Source: RPQJ01 sp963732375 (lineage in GTDB: Bacteria; Pseudomonadota; Gammaproteobacteria; Steroidobacterales; Steroidobacteraceae). Taken from it: 64,000 nucleotides of DNA. This document shows, piece by piece, positions 16,431 to 25,126 of this stretch. The notes beneath the pieces are model-generated. The model was not told where the DNA came from and did no database searches. It saw nothing but the letters and a program-made list of their open reading frames with translations. The stretch lies in the NCBI GenBank assembly GCA_963732375.1, contig CAVSZE010000001.1:1-64000 (forward strand), given 5' to 3'. Made by a program: the position numbers and the translations under genes. Position 1 is the stretch's first letter, and the number at the start of each line of letters is the position of its first letter.

Positions 16431-17584
16431 TCCCGATCATCAAGCCTGTGATGGACGAACGCGAGGCGGACGCGGCGCGACGGGTCATCCTCAGCGGATG
16501 GATCACGCAGGGACCGGAGGTCGCTGCGTTTGAAAGCGAATTCGCGGCATTCGTCGATGCGCCGCACGCTTGCGCGGTGTCTAACTGCACGACCGCGCTG
16601 CACCTGGCGTTGCTGGCAGTTGGCGTCCAGTGTGGCGACGAAGTCGTCACGGTCAGCCATTCGTACATAGCCACGGCAAACGCCATTCGTTACTGCGGGG
16701 CGACGCCGGTGTTCGTCGACGTCAGGCCGGATACGTTCAACATGGATCCGGAACAGCTTGAACGCGCGATCACGCCGCGCACCCGCGCCATCTTGACCGT
16801 CCACCAGATGGGCATGCCCTGCGACATGCCGAAGATACTGGCGGTCGCGCGCAGTCACGGCTTACCGGTGATCGAGGATGCAGCCTGCGCTATTGGCAGC
16901 GAACTGCTCTGGCAGGGCCGCTGGGAACGCGTCGGCCGGCCGCACGGGGACATCGCCTGCTTCTCGTTTCATCCGCGCAAGGTCATGAGCACCGGCGATG
17001 GCGGGATGCTTACGACTGCGAACGTTGACTGGGACCGCCAGTTCCGGCTGCTGCGACAGCATGGCATGAGCGTACCGGACACGGTCCGGCACGGGTCGAA
17101 CCAGGTGATTTTCGAGGAATACCCGATCGTCGGCTTCAACTACCGGATGACCGATATCCAGGCGGCCGTGGGCCGGGAGCAGTTGAAGCGACTTCCGGAG
17201 GTCGTGGCGAGACGCCGCGAGATTGCTGATCGATATCGGGTCCTGTTGAGCGGCATTCCCGGCCTGGGACTGCCGTTCGAACCAGTCAAGGCGCGGAGTA
17301 ACTGGCAGAGCTTCTGCGTTCGACTGCCTGATGGATGTGACCAGCGGACCGTCATGCAGTCAATGCTCGATGCAGGCATCGCCACCCGACGCGGGATCAT
17401 GTGCAGTCACCGCGAGCCCGCCTACGCGACGGTTGCGAACGAGCAAAGCCTCCGCAACTCCGAGGAGGCACAGGACCGGTGCATCGTCCTGCCGCTCTAT
17501 CCACAGATGTCGGATCTGGACTTGGTACAGGTGGCGAGCGCACTGACCGCGGCATGCAGTACGGCCGGTACGGCGTCGGCTTGA
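16427..17584 (+). CDS. DegT/DnrJ/EryC1 aminotransferase, second copy
   Basis: 385-residue PLP-dependent sugar aminotransferase, clearly distinct from the one at 13626. Motifs: SNCTTALHLALLA, VIEDAACAIGSE with the PLP-contacting aspartate, and SFHPRKVMSTGDGG containing the expected catalytic lysine. FNYRMTDIQAAVGREQLKRL is the conserved C-terminal lobe entry. The start ATG overlaps the epimerase stop (ATGA), so translation is coupled; a longer in-frame reading from 16394 is rejected. The epimerase-aminotransferase pair would build an aminated deoxy- or N-acetyl sugar, and the NeuD-like protein could then acylate it. The exact product is unknown. Confidence 0.9.
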   Translation: MIPIIKPVMDEREADAARRVILSGWITQGPEVAAFESEFAAFVDAPHACAVSNCTTALHLALLAVGVQCGDEVVTVSHSYIATANAIRYCGATPVFVDVRPDTFNMDPEQLERAITPRTRAILTVHQMGMPCDMPKILAVARSHGLPVIEDAACAIGSELLWQGRWERVGRPHGDIACFSFHPRKVMSTGDGGMLTTANVDWDRQFRLLRQHGMSVPDTVRHGSNQVIFEEYPIVGFNYRMTDIQAAVGREQLKRLPEVVARRREIADRYRVLLSGIPGLGLPFEPVKARSNWQSFCVRLPDGCDQRTVMQSMLDAGIATRRGIMCSHREPAYATVANEQSLRNSEEAQDRCIVLPLYPQMSDLDLVQVASALTAACSTAGTASA

Positions 17585-17663
17585 CCTTATGTCATATCTC
17601 GGCGGCGTCATGGGTGCGGTCCGCGCAGCATCACCGCCGTGTAATAATCCACGGCTAGATTGA

Positions 17664-19163
17664 ATGCCAAACGACGAGGAACTCGAGGCAGTGGCGAGCA
17701 GCGAAAACGCGATCCGACAGACAGCCGCGGAGATCAGCCGGGCAGGTCGCGGGCCGAGCCCGCTGTCCTCCGGTTTCTTCGCCGGCGTCGTGTTGCTGGC
17801 GGACGTCGCGGGCATCCTTGCGACCGGCCTGGCGGTTCACGGTCTCTACCTTTCAAGTTTCGTGGTGGACGACCTGTCACGGAATCTCGCCATCGGGCTC
17901 CTGTATACGCTCCTGGCCGTACTTGGCATGAACTCGGCGGGCCTATATCGCTTCAATGCGATTGTTGATCCGAAACGGCAGATCCTCAGGCTTGCGACAA
18001 TTTTCGGCGGAGTGTTCCTTGTACTGACGGCGACTGGATTCGCGCTGAAGATATCTGGTGACTATTCCCGAGTCTGGGCATTTTCGTGGCTCGCGAGTGC
18101 GATCTGCATCGTCGTGCTCGGGCGGATGGCGGTCGCCGCGTTCATCCGCTCGCTGGCGCGTTCCGGGCGGCTCGGGCGACGCATTCTGATCTACGGGGCG
18201 ACCGACCAGGCGCGCAAGCTCATCGAGCGCATTGAACGCCTGGAAGAGCCCTGGAACCACATCGTGGGAATCTTCGATGATCGGTTGGCGAGGGTCGGGC
18301 CGACGTTCGGCCGCTATTCGGTCATGGGAAACCTCCAGGATCTCATTGCGTGGGGGCGCGTGCACACCCTGGACGAAGTCCTGGTCGCGCTGCCCTGGGG
18401 TGCGGAAGATCGGCTCCGTGCCGTCATGGGCTCCCTCTCCGTCCTGCCAGCCAACGTGCGCCTGTGCCCGGAGTTGTTCGTCGAAGAAATGCTTCAGGCT
18501 CGCACGAGTCATCAATTCGGCGTGCCGATGTGGAACGCGTTCGAAAAGCCGCTGGCCGGCTGGGACGCGATCGGCAAGAGGGTCTTTGACCTGCTGTTTT
18601 CGGCGGCGGTGCTGGTGTTTGCGGCACCGCTGTTCTTCCTGATTGCCGCGCTGATCAAGCTGGAGAGCCCGGGTCCGGTCCTGTTCCGGCAGAATCGCTA
18701 TGGCTTCAACAACGAGGTCATCGAGGTCTGGAAGTTTCGCAGCATGTCGCATGCAGAAGCCGATGCCGCCGGCGTTCGCCTCACCGAGCGGAACGATCCC
18801 CGGGTGACACGCCTTGGTCGATTCATGCGTCGGTCCAGCCTCGATGAGTTGCCGCAGATCATCAATGTGTTACGGGGCGAGATGTCGATTGTCGGGCCTC
18901 GGCCGCACGCGCTGCGGACGACTGCCGGGGGACGCCTGTGCGAGGACGTGGTCGACCGCTATTCGATTCGCCACAAGGTGAAACCGGGTATCACGGGCTG
19001 GGCCCAGGTAAACGGTTTCCGCGGCACGATGGAAGATGAGGAACATCTCCGACAGCGAGTCGAACATGACCTCTACTACGTCAACAACTGGTCACCCTGG
19101 CTCGATGTCAAGATCATCGCAATGACGGCCTGGATTGTTGTGCAAGGACGAAACAGCTACTGA
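17664..19163 (+). CDS. Polyprenyl-phosphate sugar-1-phosphate transferase (WcaJ/WbaP-type initiating enzyme)
   Basis: 499 residues. The N-terminal half has about four hydrophobic segments (near 30-150) and a CoA_binding_3-like Rossmann domain (RRILIYGATDQARKLIERIE). A fifth segment follows (FDLLFSAAVLVFAAPLFFLI, near residue 310). The C-terminal catalytic domain carries KLESPGPVLFRQNRYGFN, WKFRSM, TRLGRFMRRSSLDELPQIIN, VLRGEMSIVGPRPHA and KPGITGWAQVNGFRG, all invariant in the family. The enzyme loads the first sugar phosphate on undecaprenyl phosphate at the inner membrane and so starts each repeat unit. Its 3' end overlaps the convergent nucleotidyltransferase gene by 7 bp. Confidence 0.95.
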   Translation: MPNDEELEAVASSENAIRQTAAEISRAGRGPSPLSSGFFAGVVLLADVAGILATGLAVHGLYLSSFVVDDLSRNLAIGLLYTLLAVLGMNSAGLYRFNAIVDPKRQILRLATIFGGVFLVLTATGFALKISGDYSRVWAFSWLASAICIVVLGRMAVAAFIRSLARSGRLGRRILIYGATDQARKLIERIERLEEPWNHIVGIFDDRLARVGPTFGRYSVMGNLQDLIAWGRVHTLDEVLVALPWGAEDRLRAVMGSLSVLPANVRLCPELFVEEMLQARTSHQFGVPMWNAFEKPLAGWDAIGKRVFDLLFSAAVLVFAAPLFFLIAALIKLESPGPVLFRQNRYGFNNEVIEVWKFRSMSHAEADAAGVRLTERNDPRVTRLGRFMRRSSLDELPQIINVLRGEMSIVGPRPHALRTTAGGRLCEDVVDRYSIRHKVKPGITGWAQVNGFRGTMEDEEHLRQRVEHDLYYVNNWSPWLDVKIIAMTAWIVVQGRNSY

Positions 19164-20197
19164 CGCAGCAGCCGTTTGCGAAGCTGGCGCCGAAGATCGT
19201 ATCGCCCCGGCACCGGCGGTGGCAGCGGCCAGGGCCAAGGCCGACCGCCTGTGAGATAACGATCCAGCATCGCGTGCATTGCTCGCAGTTCGTAATGGCC
19301 AACCATGTGTTGCTGTGAGGCGAGTCTCGCCAGTACGGGTACTTCGCAGAGACCATGTCGAACGAGGTAGCTCAGCAGCACGTAAAGTGATGCGCATGCC
19401 CTGTCGTTGTCGGCGCTGGCCAGCACGCGGCCCCAATCAAGACTGGTCCTCGTGGCACGTTGCAGGTACACCGCGTCGAAGAGTGCAATGACGAAGCTGG
19501 GGTGGACCCCGCAGAGGGTCAGGTCCCAGATCCAGGATGATGCGATGTAGACCAGTTGCAGTTCGTCCGACAGTCTCCTTACGGGCATTCCTTGGAATTG
19601 CGAGGCAACAGACTGCTTTTCAATCCGTGAGATGTCGAATGTTTCGCCCGACAGCAATCCGGACGATGCGGGATAAAAGGCGTGGTGAAGTTCGACCCAG
19701 GTCTGGCGCTCGGGGTCATGCAGCGGAGGTCCATGATGCATTCCCGGGCCTTCCTCGTCGAGGCTGCGCAGGAAGCCCCGGCGCAACAGATTCGATTCGA
19801 TGGCCGAATACAATTTGACCGGCACCAGCACGTCGATGTCGGACATCTTTCGGTGGTGAGGCTTCGGGTAGTACTGGTCGCTGATCGAGATGCCCTTGAG
19901 CAGTGTGACCTCGGTGCCGACAGCCGCCGCCGCCTCGATTACTTGCCGTGCGCAATCGCGAATGAATTCGCTACGCACCAGCTCGGTCAAGTGGGCGCTG
20001 TGCAGGATCGCCTGCCTGTCCGCCGGAAGCGTCCCGTAGTGGTCGTGTGTCCAATGGTAAAGAAGTGGTCCGAGTCCTGCGTCGATCGCCCAGTTGAACT
20101 CCCGCGCTGGCGCCCTTTGCAGTTCGAGCAGTACTGGGCCGGGGTGAACCTGCGGGTCGCCTGAAGCCGCGTGCTTCAGTAAATCCAGAATCAGCAT
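19157..20197 (-). CDS. Nucleotidyltransferase-family protein (NTP_transf_5-like)
   Basis: 346-residue protein of the nucleotidyltransferase group found beside HprK-like kinases and exopolysaccharide genes. The core is EVTLLKGISISDQYY followed by HRKMSDIDVLV, a metal-binding D-x-D of the nucleotidyltransferase fold, then WVELHHAFYP and a helical C-terminal half. The biochemical substrate of the family is not established to my knowledge. It is on the minus strand, convergent with the sugar transferase, and shares strand and likely function with the pqqD - small peptide - hprK genes at 23.98-25.37 kb, although the rfb genes separate them. A short upstream reading overlaps its start by 7 bp. Confidence 0.82.
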   Translation of the reverse strand: MLILDLLKHAASGDPQVHPGPVLLELQRAPAREFNWAIDAGLGPLLYHWTHDHYGTLPADRQAILHSAHLTELVRSEFIRDCARQVIEAAAAVGTEVTLLKGISISDQYYPKPHHRKMSDIDVLVPVKLYSAIESNLLRRGFLRSLDEEGPGMHHGPPLHDPERQTWVELHHAFYPASSGLLSGETFDISRIEKQSVASQFQGMPVRRLSDELQLVYIASSWIWDLTLCGVHPSFVIALFDAVYLQRATRTSLDWGRVLASADNDRACASLYVLLSYLVRHGLCEVPVLARLASQQHMVGHYELRAMHAMLDRYLTGGRPWPWPLPPPVPGRYDLRRQLRKRLLRQ

Positions 20198-20427
20198 GAC
20201 CTGGCTGCCGGCACGCGATCACTGCGCTCGATCAAGCGCATATCGTCCAGTGGCGTGACCACGTACGAAGGGCTTGTTGCGATGAATACGGGATCCATGG
20301 GGCAATCGTAACGGACGGCGGCCGCGAGCACGGGTATCACCGTGATCAAATTCGACATAACGGCCACTCGGGCGCCCGCGATCACCTTGGGTTCTGCGTC
20401 ATTGGAAGCACGGTCGCTGTTCTGCAC
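20191..20427 (-). CDS. Small hypothetical ORF upstream of the nucleotidyltransferase gene
   Basis: Up to 78 residues, or 35 if started at ATG 20298 (MDPVFIATSPSYVVTP...). Its stop overlaps the ATG of the nucleotidyltransferase gene (ATGCTGA), the geometry of a coupled small gene. I do not recognise it, and there is no signal peptide or clear motif beyond a hydrophobic run in the longer form. It also underlies the leader of rfbA on the other strand. It may be spurious. Confidence 0.25.
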   Translation of the reverse strand: MQNSDRASNDAEPKVIAGARVAVMSNLITVIPVLAAAVRYDCPMDPVFIATSPSYVVTPLDDMRLIERSDRVPAARSC

Positions 20428-20482
20428 GAGGGCTTGCAGCTACGATGTGGCGTTCAAGAGTAACCCGAATGTTAGCCAGCCA

Positions 20483-21391
20483 ATGAAAAGCGCACCATCG
20501 AGAACAACATCGAGGAAAGGGATCATTCTCGCCGGAGGCGCGGGCACACGCCTGCACCCGGTGACCATGGCCGTCAGCAAGCAATTGTTGCCTGTTTACG
20601 ACAAGCCGATGGTCTACTACCCGTTGTCCACGCTGATGCTGGCGGGCATCCGCGAGTTCCTGCTGATATCGACCCCGCGCGACCAGGCCGCCTTTCGCGA
20701 CCTGCTCGGTGACGGATCCCAGTGGGGCATCTCCATCGACTATGCCGAGCAACCGAAGCCCGAAGGCATCGCGCAGGCCTTCCTGATCGGCAGCGACTTC
20801 ATCGGCCGAAATCCGTCAGCGCTGATCCTCGGCGACAACATCTTCTATGGGCAGGATCTCTCGGTCACGCTGCAGCGCGCCGCCGCGCGCGCCTCGGGTG
20901 CGACGATCTTCGGCTACTACGTCAGCGACCCGGAGCGCTACGGTGTGGCGGCCTTCGGCCCACGTGGTCGCGTCATCGACATCCTGGAGAAGCCAACCCG
21001 GCCGCCGTCGAATTTCGCGATCACCGGCGTCTACTTCTTCGACCGCGACGTCGTGCAGATCACGCGCGACTTGAAGCCCTCGGCGCGTGGTGAGCTCGAG
21101 ATCACAGACGTCAATCGTGCGTACCTGCGTCGGGGAAAGCTGCGCCTGGAGAAACTCGGGCGCGGCACCGCCTGGCTCGACACCGGCACGCACAATTCGC
21201 TGCTCGACGCGGGCAACTTCGTGCGCATCGTCGAGGAGCGCCAGGGGCTCAAGGTCGCCTGCGTCGAGGAAGTGGCCTTCCGTATGGGCTTCATCGATTC
21301 CCGCCAGCTGGGCCGCCTGGCCCGCGGCCTGACCAAGAGCGGCTACGGCCAGTACCTGTTGCAGGTACTGCGCGAGGAAGCTGCGCCGTGA
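20483..21391 (+). CDS. rfbA: Glucose-1-phosphate thymidylyltransferase
   Basis: 302 residues; first step of dTDP-L-rhamnose synthesis, joining glucose-1-phosphate and dTTP. GIILAGGAGTRLHPVTMAVS with the following KQLLPVYDKPMVYYPLSTLM is the nucleotide-binding signature. LILGDNIFYGQDL provides the metal-binding aspartate, and FDRDVVQ, ELEITDVNRAYL and RGTAWLDTGTHNSLLDA complete the RmlA pattern. ATG 20483 gives the usual length; the longer reading from 20342 adds unrelated residues. It overlaps rfbC by 4 bp (GTGA). The gene order rfbA-C-D-B is complete and ungapped, so the four form one translationally coupled unit. Confidence 0.96.
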   Translation: MKSAPSRTTSRKGIILAGGAGTRLHPVTMAVSKQLLPVYDKPMVYYPLSTLMLAGIREFLLISTPRDQAAFRDLLGDGSQWGISIDYAEQPKPEGIAQAFLIGSDFIGRNPSALILGDNIFYGQDLSVTLQRAAARASGATIFGYYVSDPERYGVAAFGPRGRVIDILEKPTRPPSNFAITGVYFFDRDVVQITRDLKPSARGELEITDVNRAYLRRGKLRLEKLGRGTAWLDTGTHNSLLDAGNFVRIVEERQGLKVACVEEVAFRMGFIDSRQLGRLARGLTKSGYGQYLLQVLREEAAP

Positions 21392-21936
21392 AATTCACCC
21401 GGCAGCGCATTCCGGACGTGGTCCTCGTCGAGCCGCGGGTGTTCGGTGATGACCGCGGGTATTTCATGGAGCTCTGGCACGCCGGGAAGTTCGCCGAGGC
21501 GGGGCTAGCCCTGCAATTCGTCCAGGACAACCAGAGCTATTCGAAGATCGGCACGCTGCGCGGCCTGCACTACCAGGTGGAGCACGCGCAGGGGAAGCTG
21601 GTGCGGGCGATCAGTGGAACCATATTCGACGTCGCGGTGGACCTGAGGCGCTCCTCTCCCAGCTTCGGCCAGTGGGTCGGCGCCACGCTTTCTGGCGAGA
21701 ACAAGGCCCAGCTTTTTGTGCCGCCCGGCTTCGCACACGGCTTCCTGGTGACGAGCCCGGACGCCGTCGTCGAGTACAAGTGCACGGACATCTACTCGCC
21801 GGCGCACGAACGCAGCTTGGCGTGGGACGACCCGACCGTCGGTGTCGAATGGCCCCTGCCGCCCGGACAGCCGCCCATCCTGTCCGCAAAGGACCTCGCC
21901 GGCGCCGCTCTCGAGGCTGCCGAGGCCTATCCATGA
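21388..21936 (+). CDS. rfbC: dTDP-4-dehydrorhamnose 3,5-epimerase
   Basis: 182-residue cupin-fold epimerase acting on dTDP-4-keto-6-deoxyglucose. It has FGDDRGYFMELWH, FVQDNQSYSKIGTLRGLHYQ (the catalytic His), GTIFDVAVDLRRSSP, FVPPGFAHGFLV and the YKCTDIYSPAHER region. The start is GTG 21388, overlapping the rfbA stop. Length is normal (about 180). Its stop overlaps the start of rfbD by 4 bp (ATGA). Confidence 0.96.
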   Translation: MKFTRQRIPDVVLVEPRVFGDDRGYFMELWHAGKFAEAGLALQFVQDNQSYSKIGTLRGLHYQVEHAQGKLVRAISGTIFDVAVDLRRSSPSFGQWVGATLSGENKAQLFVPPGFAHGFLVTSPDAVVEYKCTDIYSPAHERSLAWDDPTVGVEWPLPPGQPPILSAKDLAGAALEAAEAYP

Positions 21937-22802
21937 AGGTTCTGCTCGTTGGGCACAGCGGGCAGCTGGGTACGGCGCTTGTGCGGCGGATGCCAGCGGG
22001 CGTCGAACTCATGCCCGTCGACCAGTCGACGTTGGATATCGGCGATGCCACGGCCGTCCGCGCCATCGTGTCTGAGCTGCGGCCGGCCGTAATCATCAAT
22101 GCCGCGGCCCACACCCAGGTGGATGTGGCGGAGTCCGAGCCCGAGTCCGCGTTCCGCGTCAATGCCGACGGCCCGCGCCACCTTGCACAGGCGGCGGCGG
22201 CTGTCGGTGCGCGGATGGTCCACGTCTCCACCGACTTCGTCTTTGCCGGGGATCGCCCGCAGCCTTATGACCTGGATGCGGCCACCGCGCCGGTCAATGT
22301 CTACGGGCGGTCCAAGCTTGCGGGCGAGGAGGCGGTTCTCGGGCAACTCGGAGCCGCCGCGACAGTCGTGCGCACCTCCTGGCTGTATGCCTCCACAGGC
22401 CGCAACTTCGTCCTGACAATGCTGAACCTGATGCGGAGCCGGGAGAGCCTCGGTGTCGTCGTGGACCAGGTCGGTTCCCCGACCTGGGCCGGCTCGCTGG
22501 CCCGGGCGGTCTGGGATCTCGCTCGGCGGGCGGACCTGTCCGGAGTGCAACATTGGTCGGACCAGGGCGTGGCGAGCTGGTACGACTTCGCCGTGGCGAT
22601 CCAGGAGGAGGCCATCGCGCGCCGCCTGCTCGATCGGGCGATCCCGATCCGCGCGATTGCGGCCCTCGAGTATCCGACACCAGCGCGGCGCCCCGCCTAC
22701 AGCGTACTCGACACGCACCGCACGGCCGAGGCGCTCGGGTACCGACCGCCGCACTGGCGCGCAAGCCTGAGGAACATGCTCGATGAACTCGCCAAGCCGT
22801 AG
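21933..22802 (+). CDS. rfbD: dTDP-4-dehydrorhamnose reductase
   Basis: 289 residues. An NAD(P)H-dependent short-chain reductase that makes dTDP-L-rhamnose in the final step. VLLVGHSGQLGTALVRRM is the cofactor motif; IINAAAHTQVDVAESEP, VHVSTDFVFAG and VNVYGRSKLAGEEAV (Y-x-x-x-K) are diagnostic of RmlD, as is VRTSWLYA. ATG 21933 overlaps the rfbC stop, and the 3' end overlaps rfbB by 20 bp. A longer in-frame reading from 21672 lies inside rfbC and is rejected. Confidence 0.96.
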   Translation: MKVLLVGHSGQLGTALVRRMPAGVELMPVDQSTLDIGDATAVRAIVSELRPAVIINAAAHTQVDVAESEPESAFRVNADGPRHLAQAAAAVGARMVHVSTDFVFAGDRPQPYDLDAATAPVNVYGRSKLAGEEAVLGQLGAAATVVRTSWLYASTGRNFVLTMLNLMRSRESLGVVVDQVGSPTWAGSLARAVWDLARRADLSGVQHWSDQGVASWYDFAVAIQEEAIARRLLDRAIPIRAIAALEYPTPARRPAYSVLDTHRTAEALGYRPPHWRASLRNMLDELAKP

Positions 22803-23898
22803 GCTCCTTGTGACCGGCGGCGCCGGGTTCATCGGCGCCAATTTCGTGCATCACTGGCATCGCCAGCACCCGGGCGATCGCATCGTCGTGCTGGATGCGC
22901 TCACCTACGCCGGAAACCGGATGAGCCTGGCCTCGCTCGAAGCGTCCGCCGACGTGCTGTTCGTCCACGGCGACATCGTGGATACGGGTCTCGTCGAATC
23001 GACGCTGCGCGACAATGCCATCGACACGGTCGTGCATTTCGCCGCCGAGTCGCACGTCGATCGTTCCATCGTCGGGCCGGATGCGTTCATCGAGACCAAC
23101 GTGGTCGGCACCCACAGCCTGCTCAAGGCCTGCCGCAAGCTCTGGCTGCAGGAGGGACTCGCCGCGCAGCACCGCTTTCATCACATCTCGACCGACGAGG
23201 TGTTCGGCTCGCTCGGGCCGCTCGATCCAGCGTTCCGCGAAGACACGCCGTATGCTCCGAACTCACCCTATGCAGCCAGCAAGGCAGGCTCCGACCACCT
23301 CGTGCGAGCGTATGCACATACGTTCGGACTGCAGGTTACGACGACGAACTGTTCGAACAATTACGGGCCGTTTCATTTTCCGGAGAAACTGATTCCGCTC
23401 GTGATCGTCAACCTGCTGGAAGGCAAGCCATTGCCCATCTATGGCGACGGCCGCAACGTGCGGGACTGGTTGTTCGTGGCCGATCACTGTCGCGCCATCG
23501 AGCTCGTCCTCGAACGGGGATGCCCGGGCGAGACCTACAATGTCGGCGGTCGAGCCGAGCGCACGAATCTGGAGCTGGTGCGTGCGCTGTGTGGAATCGC
23601 CGATGCCGAATTCGCGGCCGATGCTTCGCTCGCCGGGCGCTTTCCGAAGTGCCCGTCGGGACTGGGGCGTTCCGCGGACTCGCTGATCACGTTCGTAGCC
23701 GACCGTCCTGGCCATGATCGACGCTACGCGATCGATGCCGGCAAGATCGAGCGCGAACTCGGCTTCGAGCCGGGCGTCAGCCTCGAAGACGGTCTCGCGC
23801 AGACGTTCCGGTGGTACCTGGACCACGAACCCTGGTGGCGGGCGGTGATGGACGGCAGCTACCGCGGCTGGATCGACCAGCAGTACGGTGAGGCGTAG
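22783..23898 (+). CDS. rfbB: dTDP-glucose 4,6-dehydratase
   Basis: 371 residues, extended SDR. LLVTGGAGFIGANFVHHW binds NAD; VVHFAAESHVDRSI, HISTDEVFGSLG (catalytic T-D-E) and YAPNSPYAASKAGSDHLV (Y-x-x-x-K) are the RmlB hallmarks, with TNCSNNYGPFHFPEKLIPL. It removes water from dTDP-glucose to give the 4-keto-6-deoxy sugar. It starts inside the 3' end of rfbD (20-bp overlap) and is the last gene of the unit; 77 bp later the HprK-like gene ends on the other strand. Confidence 0.96.
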   Translation: MNSPSRRLLVTGGAGFIGANFVHHWHRQHPGDRIVVLDALTYAGNRMSLASLEASADVLFVHGDIVDTGLVESTLRDNAIDTVVHFAAESHVDRSIVGPDAFIETNVVGTHSLLKACRKLWLQEGLAAQHRFHHISTDEVFGSLGPLDPAFREDTPYAPNSPYAASKAGSDHLVRAYAHTFGLQVTTTNCSNNYGPFHFPEKLIPLVIVNLLEGKPLPIYGDGRNVRDWLFVADHCRAIELVLERGCPGETYNVGGRAERTNLELVRALCGIADAEFAADASLAGRFPKCPSGLGRSADSLITFVADRPGHDRRYAIDAGKIERELGFEPGVSLEDGLAQTFRWYLDHEPWWRAVMDGSYRGWIDQQYGEA

Positions 23899-23975
23899 GG
23901 GACTGCTACGCGCCTGGATCGATCACGCAACGGATAATTTCGCAGGATTCGCCGGCGCCTCGAGAACCGGCGCGA

Positions 23976-24824
23976 TTATTGCGCCTCAAGCGTCGCGCGG
24001 AGCAGCGCGCAGGTTTCAGGAAGACCTGCCGAGGAGAGTGCGTAGCAGGGCACCTGGCCGGCCATGCTCAGCACCGGGGCCAGCCCGGCGTCGGCATGGG
24101 CCAGCGCATTCAGTGCGTTGACGTACATGCGCGCGGCGCCTTCGGCGGCGCTGATGCGTGTCACCGCCGGCACACTGGACCCGGGCGAGTAAGCCACAAA
24201 GAACACGCCGCCGAGGGGGCGTGGTCCGATGGTCACGGGGCCGGGCAGCGCGCTCGCCGGCACGTGAATCGTGCGGCCGAGGTGCAGGGCCTCGGGTGGT
24301 AACGGGTAGGAGGGCGGCAGCCGCTTCATGCACAGCGCATGCGGATACGGGTAGACCTGCATGGTTTGCAGGTCGATCGGGCTCAATTCGTCGCTCAGGT
24401 ATCCGAAGCCGTTGTGCAGCAGCGCCCAGGTCGTGGTCGATTTTCCGCTGCCAGCCTCGGCGGCCAGCAGGTATGCCTTGCCGCGCCATTCGACGGCGGC
24501 GGCGTGCAGGAAGAACAGGTCGTCCCGCTTCCTCTGCAGCTCGACAGTGAGGTCTTTCTCAATCGAGTAGAGCAGATCGCCGAGCCCGGTTCCGCTGCGT
24601 GGCGGCTGGCCTTGCCGCGTGGCCACGAAATCGTCGCCATCGAGTTCGACGAGGTAATCCAGGTCCGGCTGCACGCCGCAGGGCTGCACGACCATGGCGC
24701 CGAAATTGTCTGAAATGAGCGGGAGCGTTGCCGGGCTGTTGTGCCCAATGCGGACCTGCTGTCCGAGGATTTCGAGAAACGTGGTTTCGCGTCGGGCAGG
24801 GGTGGGATCGAAGCGCATTAGCAA
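23976..24824 (-). CDS. HprK-related P-loop kinase-like protein
   Basis: 282 residues with similarity in layout to the C-terminal domain of HPr kinase. AAVEWRGKAYLLAAEAGSGKSTTTWALL gives a Walker A (AEAGSGKST, about residue 130), followed by FGYLSDELSPI, equivalent to the acidic Walker-B-like strand. A proline-rich lid region (MKRLPPSYPLPPEAL) follows. No HPr protein is encoded nearby, so the target is probably not HPr. It sits 10 bp after a small Tat-type peptide gene and about 300 bp after a PqqD-family gene. Such PqqD/HprK-like/nucleotidyltransferase groups recur at exopolysaccharide loci and were classed as an HPr-rel-A type system in protein family databases, as I recall. ATG 24818 is an alternative start. 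Confidence 0.82.
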   Translation of the reverse strand: MLMRFDPTPARRETTFLEILGQQVRIGHNSPATLPLISDNFGAMVVQPCGVQPDLDYLVELDGDDFVATRQGQPPRSGTGLGDLLYSIEKDLTVELQRKRDDLFFLHAAAVEWRGKAYLLAAEAGSGKSTTTWALLHNGFGYLSDELSPIDLQTMQVYPYPHALCMKRLPPSYPLPPEALHLGRTIHVPASALPGPVTIGPRPLGGVFFVAYSPGSSVPAVTRISAAEGAARMYVNALNALAHADAGLAPVLSMAGQVPCYALSSAGLPETCALLRATLEAQ

Positions 24825-24833
24825 AACTCAGGC

Positions 24834-25073
24834 TCAGTCCCTGAGCCGCTGCCGAGTCGGAGCAAGCCGCGACCCGGCAATCGTCGCGCGCGATGGCTTA
24901 GCGCGTCTTTTTCGGCTTCGGCTTCGGCTTCGGCTTCTGTCATGCGCGTTGCCGCTGCCGTTCCCTGACCCGGCCTTCGCAACCGATGAGACAGCGCTCA
25001 AGGTCAGGATCGCCGGTGCCGCGTACGCAACCTTCTTGACGAAGTCGCGTCGAGAAGAATCATGCTTTGTCAT
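24834..25073 (-). CDS. Small twin-arginine signal peptide protein between pqqD and hprK-like genes
   Basis: 79 residues from ATG 25073. The N-terminus TKHDSSRRDFVKKVAYAAP is a twin-arginine leader (S-R-R-x-F-V-K), followed by the hydrophobic ILTLSAVSSVAKAG and a glycine-rich stretch. The tail in this frame is (Arg-Ser)n and basic. A GAAGCC hexamer repeat at about 24905-24933 encodes it. One frame over, the same repeat reads KPKPKPKPKKTR and reaches a stop at 24898, which looks like a more natural short tail, so a one-base indel near 24935 is possible. As the only small protein in the pqqD-hprK group, it is a candidate substrate or partner of the PqqD/kinase pair. That role is inference. Confidence 0.65.
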   Translation of the reverse strand: MTKHDSSRRDFVKKVAYAAPAILTLSAVSSVAKAGSGNGSGNAHDRSRSRSRSRKRRAKPSRATIAGSRLAPTRQRLRD

Positions 25074-25126
25074 ATCCGCCTCCCTGAAATTCAATCTGAT
25101 CCCGCGACTGCATATCCATATCCGAC

